NCBI RefSeq assembly: GCF_050627025.1
Contig: NZ_CP192473.1
Source of the DNA: Variovorax paradoxus_P
Lineage (GTDB): Bacteria; Pseudomonadota; Gammaproteobacteria; Burkholderiales; Burkholderiaceae_C
DNA: 64,000 nucleotides
Direction: 5' to 3' (one strand)
Below are positions 16,970 to 26,520 of the stretch, piece after piece. Position 1 is the stretch's first letter; every line of letters begins with the position of its first letter. The position numbers and the translations under genes were made by a program. The notes under the pieces were generated by a model, which saw only the letters and a list, made by a program, of their open reading frames with translations, was not told the origin of the DNA and made no database searches.

Positions 16970-17574
16970 GGCGCTTCTCCTGCCGCTGCGGGCATTGGCG
17001 GTCCGCCCGGCCCGGTGATCAGCGTCCATTGCACGAGCGCTTCCACCTGCTCGGCTTGGACGCGGTCGCGCTTGAACTGCACGGATTCGAAAACCAGGCT
17101 GCGGTTGGCCGCGAGTGCGCGCTCGACAAAACGCTGGACCGAAGCGGCGCTGCCCTTGAGCGGCATGCTCATGCGGTAGCGCACGAACTGCCCGGCGTCA
17201 TCGTTCTGCGCCCGGTAGTCGCCACGGGACAGCACCAGCCGCTCCTCGATGGCGAGTTCGAAGAGCTGCTCCAGCGCCTGTGGAATGTCGTCGTGGGCGG
17301 GGAGCATCTGCTCGAACTTCTGCAGGTTCGACAAGTCCGCCGGCCCCTGCGTCGCGGGCACGGCCACCGCAGGGGCACGATCGGGAATCCGCAGACCCGC
17401 TCGGTGCGCCCTCACCTGCGCAATCCCGACAAATAGGCCGGTGGCGAGGATGAGCCCGATGGCAACCGCCAGCCCATCCAGGCCTGCGGCTCTGTAGGAG
17501 CGGTGCATCCACCGTCGGCACTGCCAGACAATGTCCGAGCCACCGTGGCGCGTCGATCGCCTCAGTCCTTCCAT
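16966..17574 (-). CDS. PilO/GspM-like inner-membrane platform protein
   Basis: The 202-aa product has one membrane helix (about residues 33-53, LDGLAVAIGLILATGLFVGI). A helical stretch follows (LSNLQKFEQMLPAHDDIPQA) and then a ferredoxin-like domain (GQFVRYRMSMPLKGSAASVQ, VQFKRDRVQAEQVEALVQWT). This is the architecture of PilO/GspM. It overlaps the end of the PilM-N/GspL-like gene by 13 bp and the next gene by 4 bp, so it is translated as part of the platform block. Confidence 0.7.
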   Translation of the reverse strand: MEGLRRSTRHGGSDIVWQCRRWMHRSYRAAGLDGLAVAIGLILATGLFVGIAQVRAHRAGLRIPDRAPAVAVPATQGPADLSNLQKFEQMLPAHDDIPQALEQLFELAIEERLVLSRGDYRAQNDDAGQFVRYRMSMPLKGSAASVQRFVERALAANRSLVFESVQFKRDRVQAEQVEALVQWTLITGPGGPPMPAAAGEAP

Positions 17575-19013
17575 GCGACCTCCACGGTGAACCTGTAAGC
17601 TGGCGAATTGTTCGCGGCAGCAACGGCATTGCCTGCCAACTCGTGCCGCACAAGATAGGCGTGGTCCAACGGCTTGCGGCCGGACAGGTACGCGACGTAG
17701 CGTGTCATGTCAGTGCTCGTCGGTGCCTCGGCATGGACCTTGAGTGTCGGCCTCGATGGCAAGGCGGCGTCCTCAGCGGCAAGGCCCCTTTCCCGGCCGG
17801 CAACGATTTCGAGGCCGAGCAGCCCGACGCGGATGTCCTTGGGTGCTTGCAGCGCCCGGAACAAGCGTGGCAACGGAATGTTGAGTTCGGACACGACGGC
17901 ATTGACGCTCGCGATGCGCCTGGCCTGCGCCGCGGAGGGCGGGCGCACGGGCTGCACCACGGTATCGCGGCGGGCCGCCGCAACTGCCCGCTGCGCATCC
18001 TGTAGCCTGGTCATGTCGCGCCACAGCACCTGGCTCAGGAACCCGATGCTGGCCAGCACACCTACCGCCAGTAGCGACTTCAACCCCGAGGGCCTGGCCG
18101 AACGCGCGACGGCATCGAGTGCGTGCACGGCGGGCGCATCGCGTCTTCCCGGAGGTGCCACCCACCACGCCATCGGCCCCGTCGCACTGGTGAGCGGATC
18201 GCTCATTGTCAGATCGGTCAGGGAGAACAGGGTGGTGACTTCCGGCGCCGAGGCTGATGGCACGGCACTCCATCCCAGCCGCTGGACGATCGCGGCAACG
18301 GCGGCAGCAGTCTCTTGCGACGACGTCCGGCCGTTGGCACCCGAATGCAATGGCCGGATCACGACCTCGTCGATGCACGCCGACGCGCGCTGTCCTCGCA
18401 AGAGGATCACCTGCCGCGGGAAAACGTCGCCGGGTTCCAGAATGACCAGCACGCGCTCGGCTTGCGCTTGGACGGGCGTCGGCGCGTCGCAGCCACGCCA
18501 CGCAAGCGCAGACAGGGTCGAAACCGATCGCGGCTGCGTCCCCAGTTCCGATGCCAGGTGGCGGATGAGATCGAGCAACATCTTCGGATAGCAGACGGCC
18601 AGCCGAGGCTCGCGGAGCGGCGCGTCGTCCAGGCGAAGGAGGTCGACCGAGGACACGTCATGCCCCGAGTCTCGAATCTCCACTCGCGCGGCCGCCTGCG
18701 CTGCTGACAATTTGTACTGCGCCGCGTTCCACGGCACCGAGGCGCTGGGCGCCCAGACATCGGACACCACGACGCGCATCTCGATGCCGCGCGTGAGCAA
18801 AGTTTCCGCTTGGCATGCACGTCCGAGCGCGCGCATCGAGTCCGCGACGCCTGCCGGCAGAGCGCCGACGGCGCCCGTCGCTTCCGCGGTCGCCTCGGCC
18901 GGCAACGAATAGCTGACATCGAAGAGCATCCGAAGCTCGGCGCCGCGCCGTCTGGCCCAGGCCGCCTGCAGACGCCGGGCGCCCATGTACACGTAAAGGA
19001 TCGGCGTTGGCAT
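17562..19013 (-). CDS. GspL / PilM-PilN-like inner-membrane platform protein
   Basis: The 483-aa protein combines an N-terminal cytoplasmic part of about 315 residues with one transmembrane helix (KSLLAVGVLASIGFLSQVLW, about 320-340). A coiled-coil segment follows (RDMTRLQDAQRAVAAARRDT), then a periplasmic ferredoxin-like domain (IRVGLLGLEIVAGRERG, TDMTRYVAYLSGRKPLDHAY, YRFTVEVAW). This is the GspL layout, equivalent to a PilM-PilN fusion. The cytoplasmic part should hold the ATPase GspE, whose gene ends 3 bp upstream. Sequence conservation is low, so the assignment rests mainly on topology and position. Confidence 0.7.
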   Translation of the reverse strand: MPTPILYVYMGARRLQAAWARRRGAELRMLFDVSYSLPAEATAEATGAVGALPAGVADSMRALGRACQAETLLTRGIEMRVVVSDVWAPSASVPWNAAQYKLSAAQAAARVEIRDSGHDVSSVDLLRLDDAPLREPRLAVCYPKMLLDLIRHLASELGTQPRSVSTLSALAWRGCDAPTPVQAQAERVLVILEPGDVFPRQVILLRGQRASACIDEVVIRPLHSGANGRTSSQETAAAVAAIVQRLGWSAVPSASAPEVTTLFSLTDLTMSDPLTSATGPMAWWVAPPGRRDAPAVHALDAVARSARPSGLKSLLAVGVLASIGFLSQVLWRDMTRLQDAQRAVAAARRDTVVQPVRPPSAAQARRIASVNAVVSELNIPLPRLFRALQAPKDIRVGLLGLEIVAGRERGLAAEDAALPSRPTLKVHAEAPTSTDMTRYVAYLSGRKPLDHAYLVRHELAGNAVAAANNSPAYRFTVEVAWKD

Positions 19014-19016
19014 GCT

Positions 19017-20606
19017 TTACCCTGCGACGCGCGCAACCTCGTCGAGCGTCGTTTCGCCGGACGCCACCAGTTCGACCGCCATGTCGACCAAAGGAATCCA
19101 GCCGGCCAACCGAGCTTCCTCCTTGACCACGGAGATCGCAGCCTGCGCGGCGACCAGCTCGCGCAGCTTGTCGTTCATCACCAGCACCTCGGCCACCGCG
19201 CGGCGCCCCTTGAACCCGGCGCCACGGCAGTGGCCGCACCCCTTGCCGGCACGCACGGTCCAGGATCCGGGAACGACGCCGTCGAGTCCGGCGGCGGATA
19301 GCGCCTGCGGCGTGGCCTCGACCGGCTCGGCGCACATCGGGCAGTTCACCCGGACCAGGCGCTGCGCGACGATGCCATTGAGCGCCGCGGAAAAGCTGTA
19401 GGCGTCCACACCCATGTGAAGAAAGCGCCCCAGCACGTCAAAGACGTTGTTCGCATGCACCGAGGTGAAGACCAGATGGCCCGTCAACGCCGCCTGCACG
19501 GCAATCTGTGCCGTCTCGTCGTCGCGGATCTCGCCCACCATGATCTTGTCGGGGTCGTGGCGAAGAATGGAGCGCAAGCCGCGCGCGAAGGTCAGGCCCT
19601 TCTTTTCGTTCACCGGAATCTGCAGCACGTGCGGCAGCCGGTACTCGACCGGGTCCTCGATCGTGATGATCTTGTCGCGGCCGGTATGGATCTCCGTGAT
19701 CGTGCCGTAGAGCGTGGTTGTCTTGCCCGAGCCCGTCGGGCCGGTGACCAGCAGCATGCCGTGCGGCTTGCTCGCGAGACGGCGAATCGCCACCTTGGTC
19801 TGCTCACGCAGGCCGAGGCTTTCGAGGGTCAGGCTCTGTGCCTGCTCGGTGAGGGCCTTGCGGTCCAGCAGCCGCAGCACTGCGTCTTCACCGAAGATGC
19901 TCGGCATCACGGACACCCGGAAATCGATGTCCCGGTCGCCCACGCGCACCTTGAAGCGTCCGTCCTGAGGAATGCGTCGCTCGGCAATGTCGAGTTCTGC
20001 CATGACCTTGACGCGCTGGATCACCTGCTCGGCCATGTCGGCACCGGCGACATCCGTGATCGCGACCAGAACGCCGTCCAGGCGGTACAGCACGCGAAGT
20101 CCCAGAGCGTCGCACTCCAGGTGGATGTCACTTGCGTTGAGCTTCAAGGCGTCGTAGAGCGTCGAGTTCACCAGCTTGATAACCGGGCTCGCCTCCTGTT
20201 GAATCGACACCATGCTGATCAGCGCGGCAAGTTCACCGTCGTTGACCTCGGCTTCTCCCGCCTGGAACCCGTCCATCGCGCGCATCTGACGCTCGTGCTG
20301 CGCCAGCAGGCCGTCAAAATCGTCGGCATCGACGAGGCTCACCGCCACGTTGTGGATGCCAAGGCGACGGCACTGGTTGAGGCCCCAGGTCTCGGCGGCG
20401 GCATCGCGATGGTCCGTCAACGCCAGATAGACCTGGCCTGCCGCTGCTGGATCGTCCACGGCCGACTGAAGCACCGCGATCTTGCGCGCCATCGCCTCGG
20501 TATAGCCGACGGCATCCCACCGCGTGTGCAGTTCGCGCAGACGCGGCATGTCCATCCAGACCAAGCCCAGGGAATGCGCAAGCTCGGCGGTGTTGGGCGT
20601 GTTCAT
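19017..20606 (-). CDS. gspE: T2SS/T4P assembly ATPase GspE
   Basis: The 529-aa protein is a secretion ATPase that drives pseudopilus assembly from the cytoplasm. It has an N-terminal MshEN-like region, then NASDIHLECDALGLRVLYRL, Walker A GPTGSGKT (289-296), the Asp box around ITIEDPVEYRL, Walker B IMVGEIRDDE (355-364) and the His box TGHLVFTSVHANN. A tetra-Cys zinc site is present (CPMC 422-425 and CGHC 457-460), as in GspE/PilB. It looks fully functional. Its start overlaps the stop of gspF (ATGA). Confidence 0.95.
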   Translation of the reverse strand: MNTPNTAELAHSLGLVWMDMPRLRELHTRWDAVGYTEAMARKIAVLQSAVDDPAAAGQVYLALTDHRDAAAETWGLNQCRRLGIHNVAVSLVDADDFDGLLAQHERQMRAMDGFQAGEAEVNDGELAALISMVSIQQEASPVIKLVNSTLYDALKLNASDIHLECDALGLRVLYRLDGVLVAITDVAGADMAEQVIQRVKVMAELDIAERRIPQDGRFKVRVGDRDIDFRVSVMPSIFGEDAVLRLLDRKALTEQAQSLTLESLGLREQTKVAIRRLASKPHGMLLVTGPTGSGKTTTLYGTITEIHTGRDKIITIEDPVEYRLPHVLQIPVNEKKGLTFARGLRSILRHDPDKIMVGEIRDDETAQIAVQAALTGHLVFTSVHANNVFDVLGRFLHMGVDAYSFSAALNGIVAQRLVRVNCPMCAEPVEATPQALSAAGLDGVVPGSWTVRAGKGCGHCRGAGFKGRRAVAEVLVMNDKLRELVAAQAAISVVKEEARLAGWIPLVDMAVELVASGETTLDEVARVAG

Positions 20607-21856
20607 TCCAGACTTCCTGCAAGCTCGAAGATCGGCATGTACATCAGCACCACCACAAGCCCAATCACCAGCCCGATGAGCAGCATCAGCACGGGTTCGA
20701 GCAGCTTCGAGGTGGCATCGATCCAGCGGGTCATCTCTTCGTCGTGGAATCGCGCCGTCCGTTCGAACATCGGCCCAAGCTGACCTGACCGCTCGCCGAC
20801 TTGCACCAGCGATCTCGCGACGGGCGTCGCGAGGCCGAACTGGACCAACGCCTGCGACACGCTGCCGCCCTCTTCAATCCGCTCGCGCGCGCCGGCCAGC
20901 GCCGACCTCTGCGCAACACCCAGCAAGCCACCGACCATGCCCATCGCGCGAGGCAGGGCGATGCCGGAGGACAGCAGCAGACTCAGGGCGCGATAGAAGC
21001 GGCTCAGCCGGAACAGGTCCGCGCGGGGCGCTAGGCCCGGCAATCGCAGTGCAAGCTCGACCAGACGTTTGCGGGTTGCCGGCTGGCGCAGCTGCCACAC
21101 GGCCAGCACCAGCACTGTCGTCACGGCACTCAAGGCAATCACCGCATGGTCGTAGACGAGGTGCCCGACAGCCAGCAGAACGCCCGACGCCCACGGCAGC
21201 GGACGGCCCGAACTCTCGTAGACCGCGGCAAAGCGGGGCACCACGTAGCCGAGCAGGAACAGCGTGACAAAGCCGCCGACTGTCACCAGCAACGCCGGGT
21301 AGATCGCAGCCGACACAAGCTTCTTGCGCAACAGGTCGAACTGCTGCTGGTAGGCGACGAAGCGCTCGATGGCCTCGGACAGATTGCCGGTGCGCTCGCT
21401 GGAGCGGACGGTCGCCACATACACCGCCGGGAAATGAAACGCGTGGAACTCCAGGACATCCGAGAAGTTCTTGCCCTCGCGCAAGCTCGCCTCGACCTGC
21501 GACAGCAGCATCCGGGTTGCACCGTGAGATTTTTCGACGAGGGTACTGATCGCCTCGCCCAGGTTCAGGCCCGCCTGCAGCAGCGAATGAAGCTCCTGGC
21601 TGAAGAGCAGCAAGTCAAAGGTGCCACCGCGCCCGGTGGCTTCGGTGGGTTGCTGGACCTGCGTGCCCGCTCGGCCCAGGGCCGTACGCGCAGGCGCCGC
21701 GTTCTGCACACTATCGACCTCGACTTCAAGAACGCGCAGCCCTTCCCGACGTGCCTGCCGTGTGGCCGCGACTGCGTCCATGCCGGCGAAGCGCATCCAG
21801 CTGCTGTGTCCATCGCGCGCCTGGACCCGCAGGCGCACACCCGATGCATCCATCAA
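20603..21856 (-). CDS. gspF: T2SS inner-membrane platform protein GspF
   Basis: The 417-aa polytopic protein has two GspF domains, one in LLLFSQELHSLLQAGLNLGE and one in FYRALSLLLSSGIALPRAMG, each followed by membrane helices (YPALLVTVGGFVTLFLLGYV, AVIALSAVTTVLVLAVW and LMLLIGLVIGLVVVLMYMPI). The conserved VGERSGQLGPMFERTARF motif is present. It anchors GspE at the membrane. Nine bases separate it from gspG, and it overlaps gspE by 4 bp. Two adjacent ATG codons (21856 and 21853) are possible starts. Confidence 0.95.
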   Translation of the reverse strand: MMDASGVRLRVQARDGHSSWMRFAGMDAVAATRQARREGLRVLEVEVDSVQNAAPARTALGRAGTQVQQPTEATGRGGTFDLLLFSQELHSLLQAGLNLGEAISTLVEKSHGATRMLLSQVEASLREGKNFSDVLEFHAFHFPAVYVATVRSSERTGNLSEAIERFVAYQQQFDLLRKKLVSAAIYPALLVTVGGFVTLFLLGYVVPRFAAVYESSGRPLPWASGVLLAVGHLVYDHAVIALSAVTTVLVLAVWQLRQPATRKRLVELALRLPGLAPRADLFRLSRFYRALSLLLSSGIALPRAMGMVGGLLGVAQRSALAGARERIEEGGSVSQALVQFGLATPVARSLVQVGERSGQLGPMFERTARFHDEEMTRWIDATSKLLEPVLMLLIGLVIGLVVVLMYMPIFELAGSLE

Positions 21857-21865
21857 CCCGCCGAT

Positions 21866-22318
21866 TCAGTGAAACGACACGTCGGCGTTCTCTTTCTCGC
21901 CACCGGCCTGGCCGTCCTTGCCATAGGAGACAAGATCGAAATCCCCGGCCTTGCCCGGAGCCCTGTAGACGTACTCCTTGCCCCATGGATCCGGCGGGAT
22001 CTTCTTTTGCATGTAGGGGCCATTCCATTTGGCCTCCGCATCGGGCTTGACGACCAGCGCCGCGAGACCCTGCTCGGTGGTGGGATAGTGGCCCGTGTCG
22101 AGACGATAGGCATCCAGCGCCTTGGAGAGCGCGTCGATCTGGGCCTTGGCGGTGCTTTGCTCCGACTTGCCGATCTGCGAAAAATAGCGGGGACCCACGA
22201 TCGCGGTCAGCAGCCCGATGATCACGATCACCACGAGCAGTTCGAGAAGCGTGAACCCACGGCGGCGTTGCGCGCGGGCGAGAGAGTCCCGCGCGGGGCG
22301 CGAAGAGATGCTTTTCAT
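21866..22318 (-). CDS. gspG: Major pseudopilin GspG
   Basis: I take ATG 22318, which overlaps the stop of the 1323-aa protein gene by ATGA, giving 150 aa. The prepilin site is RRRGFTLLELLVVIVIIGLL with Glu5. The GspG signature follows: IDALSKALDAYRLDTGHYPT, TEQGLAALVVKP, WNGPYMQKKIPPDPWGKEYV and FDLVSYGKDGQAGG, the last being the calcium-loop region of major pseudopilins. It builds the body of the periplasmic pseudopilus. Maturation needs a prepilin peptidase from outside this window. Confidence 0.95.
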   Translation of the reverse strand: MKSISSRPARDSLARAQRRRGFTLLELLVVIVIIGLLTAIVGPRYFSQIGKSEQSTAKAQIDALSKALDAYRLDTGHYPTTEQGLAALVVKPDAEAKWNGPYMQKKIPPDPWGKEYVYRAPGKAGDFDLVSYGKDGQAGGEKENADVSFH

Positions 22319-25300
22319 GGTTGAACGTTTACGGTCCATTGGAACGGGAGGCCAGCCTCGAAGGCTGCATCGGCCATAGGGGTCTTCGAGCGAACGGTGA
22401 TGCTGTCGTGGGTCTTGGCGGTCTCGCCGGATCCGACCGCACCAAAGATCAGCGTGTCATCGACCAGGGTCATGCCGGCGACCGGCGGCCTGGCCAGCTT
22501 GGCGGTGACGCCGGCGATCGGCAGGCCCGTGTTGGCGAGTTCGCTGCGAAGCGTGTACTCCCACGTCTGCCCGTCAATCGCCCGCTGAGCGACCACCTTC
22601 AACCCGCACAGATGAATGTTCGGGTTGTTGGTGCTGGCGAACGACCTGGCGTCATCCGCCGCGGCGACATCCACCGGCGCGCCGACGACTCCGATGTAGT
22701 TGGGATCGTCGGACACTGCCGTGCCGGGCATGATCCGGTACGAACGCTGCGCTTCCTGGACACAGCCACCTCGGCCGCTCACCACGACCTGCTGGTCCAC
22801 CGACCAGCTCTGGGGTGTGAACACCAACTGAGACGGCGTCGGTTCGCCCACCGAAGGGTTTGTGGATGCCAATGGGATCACCACGTCCGAGCTGGGGGCG
22901 CTCGCAAGCCGGACCTTGAAAGATGCAGACGCCCCTCTCTGCGAAGTCGCAAGTCCGGCTGCTGCAGTCACCACCACCGCGCCTGCAGGGCTTGCGGGCG
23001 CAATCACCACCGTACCGGGCGCATAGGCTCTGCCCATGCCTCGTGCGTCGTAGATTGCCGCGAAGACGTAATAAGTGCCCTGGGCGAGGCCTGTGACGTC
23101 CCAGACATAGCTCCCGGTCTGCACGCCCGCCCCCTGCCGCAGTTGGTCGACGATCATGGTCCCCGCCCATGTGCCCGTCCGTGTCGTGTTGTAGTACAGG
23201 GCGATGAACGGCTCGATGTTCGGGTCCACACCTTCCCATCGCAAGGTGACTTGCTTGCGTTGTACGCCGCCGACGAGCACCGTCTCCGGAACCGTCGGGG
23301 ACGTCGGCGTGATCATCGCGATGGTCGGGCTCTGGTACGGACCCGTGCTGATGTAGAGAACGGCCGGCGAACTCCAGGCACTTGCGGCGCTGGAGGTGTC
23401 CAGCGCCCGCACGCGCCACCAGTGCGTTGTCCTGTCTTCCAGCAGTGTCCCGACGATGATGGCCGTCGTGCCGGACACGCCACTGGCCACGCGCTGCGTG
23501 AGCGCCGCGTCGCGGTAGACCTCGAACTCATAGCGCACCGCATCGCCCTCGGGGTCGATCACGGGATTGGCCTCCAGGCTCGGCTGCTGGGTGGCTGACC
23601 ACGCGCCGCGGCCCGGGTTTTTGATCGTCGGCGCAGGCGGCGCCTCGTTGATCGCACTCATCAGGAAATCGGCGGTCACCCAGCTCGATTCCGAATGGGC
23701 GTCCTGCGCCTTGGCGCGCCACCAGTAGCGCTTGTTCTCGATGAGTGCCGGTGTCACCCAGGTCGTCGAACCAGAGCCGTTCTGCATCACCTGCCCCGAA
23801 GTGCGCTTGTTGGCGGAATCGAAGGTATTGACCGTGTCGATCTCGAACACATAGGTGATCAGGTCGTTCTCGGGGTCCACGCTGTTGAGCACGGTGAGCG
23901 CGGTCGCGGGGTTGGGGCTGCGGCCACCCGCGGGCGGAGACACCACCGCCGGCGTGGAAGGTGCCATGTTGGCCTTGTTGACGATGAACAGGCGTGCGGG
24001 CGTCGGCCTGACCGCGCCGTGCGCGTCCTTCGCGATCACGCGCCAGTGGTAGCGGCCCAGGTTCGTCAGCGGCGTGGGTACGGTCCACGAGGTGCTGCCA
24101 CCGGAGCCTTCCGGCAGATCGACGGCCTGCGCGACGATATCCGTCAACGCGGAATCCGCGTAGACCGCCACGCTGTAAGTGATAGCGTCGCCATCCTTGT
24201 CGGTGCTGTTGGTCCAGCTCAGCGTCGGTGTGAGCGTCGTCACGTCCGAACCCGGAACCGGACTCGTGAGATTGAAGCTGTCCGGTGCGTCGTTGACCGT
24301 GTTGACGAAGAAGCGGCCGGCCACCCATGGGCTGTAGATGGTGGTGCCGTTGAAGGCCCGAGCACGCCACCAGTACTTGGTGTTGTCGCTCAACTCCGAC
24401 GGGACTGTCCATCCCGTCGGCTGCACCAGCGTTCCCCCACCGCTCCCCGGTGCCGACGGCGCCTTGTCGACCATCGACGAAGCGACCTGCTGCGTCAAGG
24501 CTTCGTCGGCATACAACTCGAACTGCACCTTGGTGGTCGGGTCCTGCGCATCGGACGACGTCAGGACTTGCAAGCTCGGGCGCAGCGCGGTCACCTGTGC
24601 ACCCGAGATCGGACTGCTGATCGTCGGTGTGCCGGGGCCCGGCGGCGGCGCATCGGTTTCGACCTTGACGCTGGCCGCGCGGCTCGCGCTCAGCGCGCCA
24701 TCGGATGCCGTGTAGTTGATCAGGTAGTTGCCCACCGACCCGGTGCCAGGCGTCCAGCTGAACAAGGCGCGCGCCACCGTCGGGCTTTGCGGATTGGCCG
24801 GTTGCAGCGTGAAGGTTGCGCCGGTGGGCAGTGGCGCGGCGCTCAAGACCACGGGCGAGCCTTGAGGGCTCGAAGCCTCCACGAGGAAGGACACTGGTTG
24901 CCCCACCTTGGTGACACGGTCGGGGATGAACTGAATCACCGGCGGCAGCGCCGCCTGCGGCGGCGCCTGGAAGTCGCTCTCATAGACGCCGGTGGTATTG
25001 ACGTCGAAGAAATTGACGAAGTACTCCCACTGCTTGGTGTCGGGATTGCGGCTGCGCGAGAGCCACACGTTTTCGGGGAGCATTTGCTTGGCGTCCGAGC
25101 GCACCACGGCACCCAGCGCCTTGGCGCCATTGAACGGGTCGCGCATCTTGGCGTAGACGAAGCCGTCTGTTGGCGGCATGGTCAGCTTGTAGACGACGGC
25201 ACCTTGCGAATTGGTACTTGCCTGCAGTTGGGCAACTGCGCTGCGGTCGGTGACGAGCGTGTCGAGTCCTTCGGATTCGTAGACGCGGATGAAGTCGCCA

Positions 25301-26286
25301 TCGACCGCGAGGAAGTCGCGGACCGTGTCGCGTCCCGGAAGATCCACGCGCACGTCGCGAATCAAGGGGTGCGCGTTGGTCGCCTGAAGGATCGAGGTGA
25401 CAGCGCCGCCCAGCTCGTCGGCGTGACTGAAGGAGGCACTGAACTCCGTGAACCTGCCGGACAGCGATGCTTCCATGACCCACCGCCCCATCTTGCTGGT
25501 GGCGGCGGCGATGTCGCCGAAGTTGATGAGCAGCGAGTTCTGCGTGGGCGCGTCGTTGAGATAGCTGCCGACGAGCTGGAAATTGATCAGCAAGCCTTGC
25601 AGGTTTTCAATGATCTTGGGCTGCGCGGAATCGATCTTGAGATTGCGAGCGGCCGCCTGGCCGTTGTTCTTGACGCGCACACCCAAGGTGAACGGGACCG
25701 CGGGTTCGATGCCGGGCGTCAGGGGGTCGTCGCCTTCGACTTCACGAGGCAGGAAGTAGTCGAGCGTGAGCAACGGCAGCGGCTTGACGGTGACGACATC
25801 GGGTGAGACTTCCAGGGTCTGGTCTTCGCCGGCGTAGCGGTACTTGAACGTCGCGCCGACCAGGTACTTCTTGCCGGCGGGATTCAGGCCCGCCGAGCCC
25901 GGCGCAGGAATGATCAGCCAATTGATGACCGCAGCGGTGGCCGGACTGATGGTGCCGGTGCCATTGACGTCGGAGATGTTCTGCTTGTTGGAGACGCGGA
26001 TGAAGAACTTCGCGCCGCTGGCGTTGGGATCCTCGGTGACGGTCACGGGCGTGCCGTTTTCTTCCATGACCTTCACGAGTACGGAGACGTTCGAGATCAC
26101 GCCACTGTCGGTGGTGTTGTTGATCTTCATCTCGGCGTCGAAGGCCTGGCGCTCCAGGGTCAGCTGCTGCTTGATCTGGATCTTGACGCTCGCGCAAACC
26201 GTCTCTTGCGCTAGCGAAAACACAGGCATCAAACCAAAAAAAAAGGCAACGGCGGCACACCACCTTGCAGATCGCGTCTTCATCAT
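22315..26286 (-). CDS. Large exported Ig/FN3-like repeat protein (1323 aa), first gene of the T2SS block
   Basis: A signal peptide (CAAVAFFFGLMPVFSLAQE) starts this 1323-aa protein. The first 430 residues form unrecognised beta-rich domains with KNNGQAAARNLKIDSAQPKI and RDVRVDLPGRDTVRDFLAVD. Around 440-550 is a putative-Ig/cadherin-like unit (FIPDRVTKVGQPVSFLVEAS). Four to five FN3-like modules follow, each with a YWWRARA/HWWRVRA-type strand. The C-terminal part has a Calx-beta-like stretch (ASFKVRLASAPSSDVVIPLA). A strong GGGAGGA site precedes the ATG. It is coupled to gspG by ATGA, so it is a likely substrate or surface component of the machine. Confidence 0.8.
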   Translation of the reverse strand: MMKTRSARWCAAVAFFFGLMPVFSLAQETVCASVKIQIKQQLTLERQAFDAEMKINNTTDSGVISNVSVLVKVMEENGTPVTVTEDPNASGAKFFIRVSNKQNISDVNGTGTISPATAAVINWLIIPAPGSAGLNPAGKKYLVGATFKYRYAGEDQTLEVSPDVVTVKPLPLLTLDYFLPREVEGDDPLTPGIEPAVPFTLGVRVKNNGQAAARNLKIDSAQPKIIENLQGLLINFQLVGSYLNDAPTQNSLLINFGDIAAATSKMGRWVMEASLSGRFTEFSASFSHADELGGAVTSILQATNAHPLIRDVRVDLPGRDTVRDFLAVDGDFIRVYESEGLDTLVTDRSAVAQLQASTNSQGAVVYKLTMPPTDGFVYAKMRDPFNGAKALGAVVRSDAKQMLPENVWLSRSRNPDTKQWEYFVNFFDVNTTGVYESDFQAPPQAALPPVIQFIPDRVTKVGQPVSFLVEASSPQGSPVVLSAAPLPTGATFTLQPANPQSPTVARALFSWTPGTGSVGNYLINYTASDGALSASRAASVKVETDAPPPGPGTPTISSPISGAQVTALRPSLQVLTSSDAQDPTTKVQFELYADEALTQQVASSMVDKAPSAPGSGGGTLVQPTGWTVPSELSDNTKYWWRARAFNGTTIYSPWVAGRFFVNTVNDAPDSFNLTSPVPGSDVTTLTPTLSWTNSTDKDGDAITYSVAVYADSALTDIVAQAVDLPEGSGGSTSWTVPTPLTNLGRYHWRVIAKDAHGAVRPTPARLFIVNKANMAPSTPAVVSPPAGGRSPNPATALTVLNSVDPENDLITYVFEIDTVNTFDSANKRTSGQVMQNGSGSTTWVTPALIENKRYWWRAKAQDAHSESSWVTADFLMSAINEAPPAPTIKNPGRGAWSATQQPSLEANPVIDPEGDAVRYEFEVYRDAALTQRVASGVSGTTAIIVGTLLEDRTTHWWRVRALDTSSAASAWSSPAVLYISTGPYQSPTIAMITPTSPTVPETVLVGGVQRKQVTLRWEGVDPNIEPFIALYYNTTRTGTWAGTMIVDQLRQGAGVQTGSYVWDVTGLAQGTYYVFAAIYDARGMGRAYAPGTVVIAPASPAGAVVVTAAAGLATSQRGASASFKVRLASAPSSDVVIPLASTNPSVGEPTPSQLVFTPQSWSVDQQVVVSGRGGCVQEAQRSYRIMPGTAVSDDPNYIGVVGAPVDVAAADDARSFASTNNPNIHLCGLKVVAQRAIDGQTWEYTLRSELANTGLPIAGVTAKLARPPVAGMTLVDDTLIFGAVGSGETAKTHDSITVRSKTPMADAAFEAGLPFQWTVNVQP

Positions 26287-26520
26287 TCCTCCCTGAGATC
26301 TTATAAATTAATCAGAAAACGCTGCGATGCCCAATATCGCACGCTTTAAATGCATCTTGCCGCCCCGGAATTACACAAGAGCACCGCAGGAAGAAAACCC
26401 AGCCCCATTCGATCCCCACGGGGTGGTATTCGCGGTTACATCCAGAAGCCCCGTATCTGCTTATGGGTAAGGGTCTTTATCGGGGTCAGCACCCGGGCAA
26501 GATGACTCCGAGGGAGAGCA
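26287..26520. promoter_or_regulatory. AT-rich gap between the toxin block and the T2SS block
   Basis: This is the only sizeable gap inside the 34-kb cluster. It is AT-rich next to 26286 (TTATAAATTAATCAGAAAA). It lies directly upstream of the 1323-aa protein gene and downstream of the putative immunity gene. It may hold a promoter for the second block or a terminator for the first; I found no unambiguous -35/-10 pair or terminator hairpin. Confidence 0.35.

Noticed and set aside
23695..25806. 703-codon plus-strand frame
   Set aside because: It is antisense to the 1323-aa exported protein gene and has Arg/Ala/Gly-rich shadow composition.
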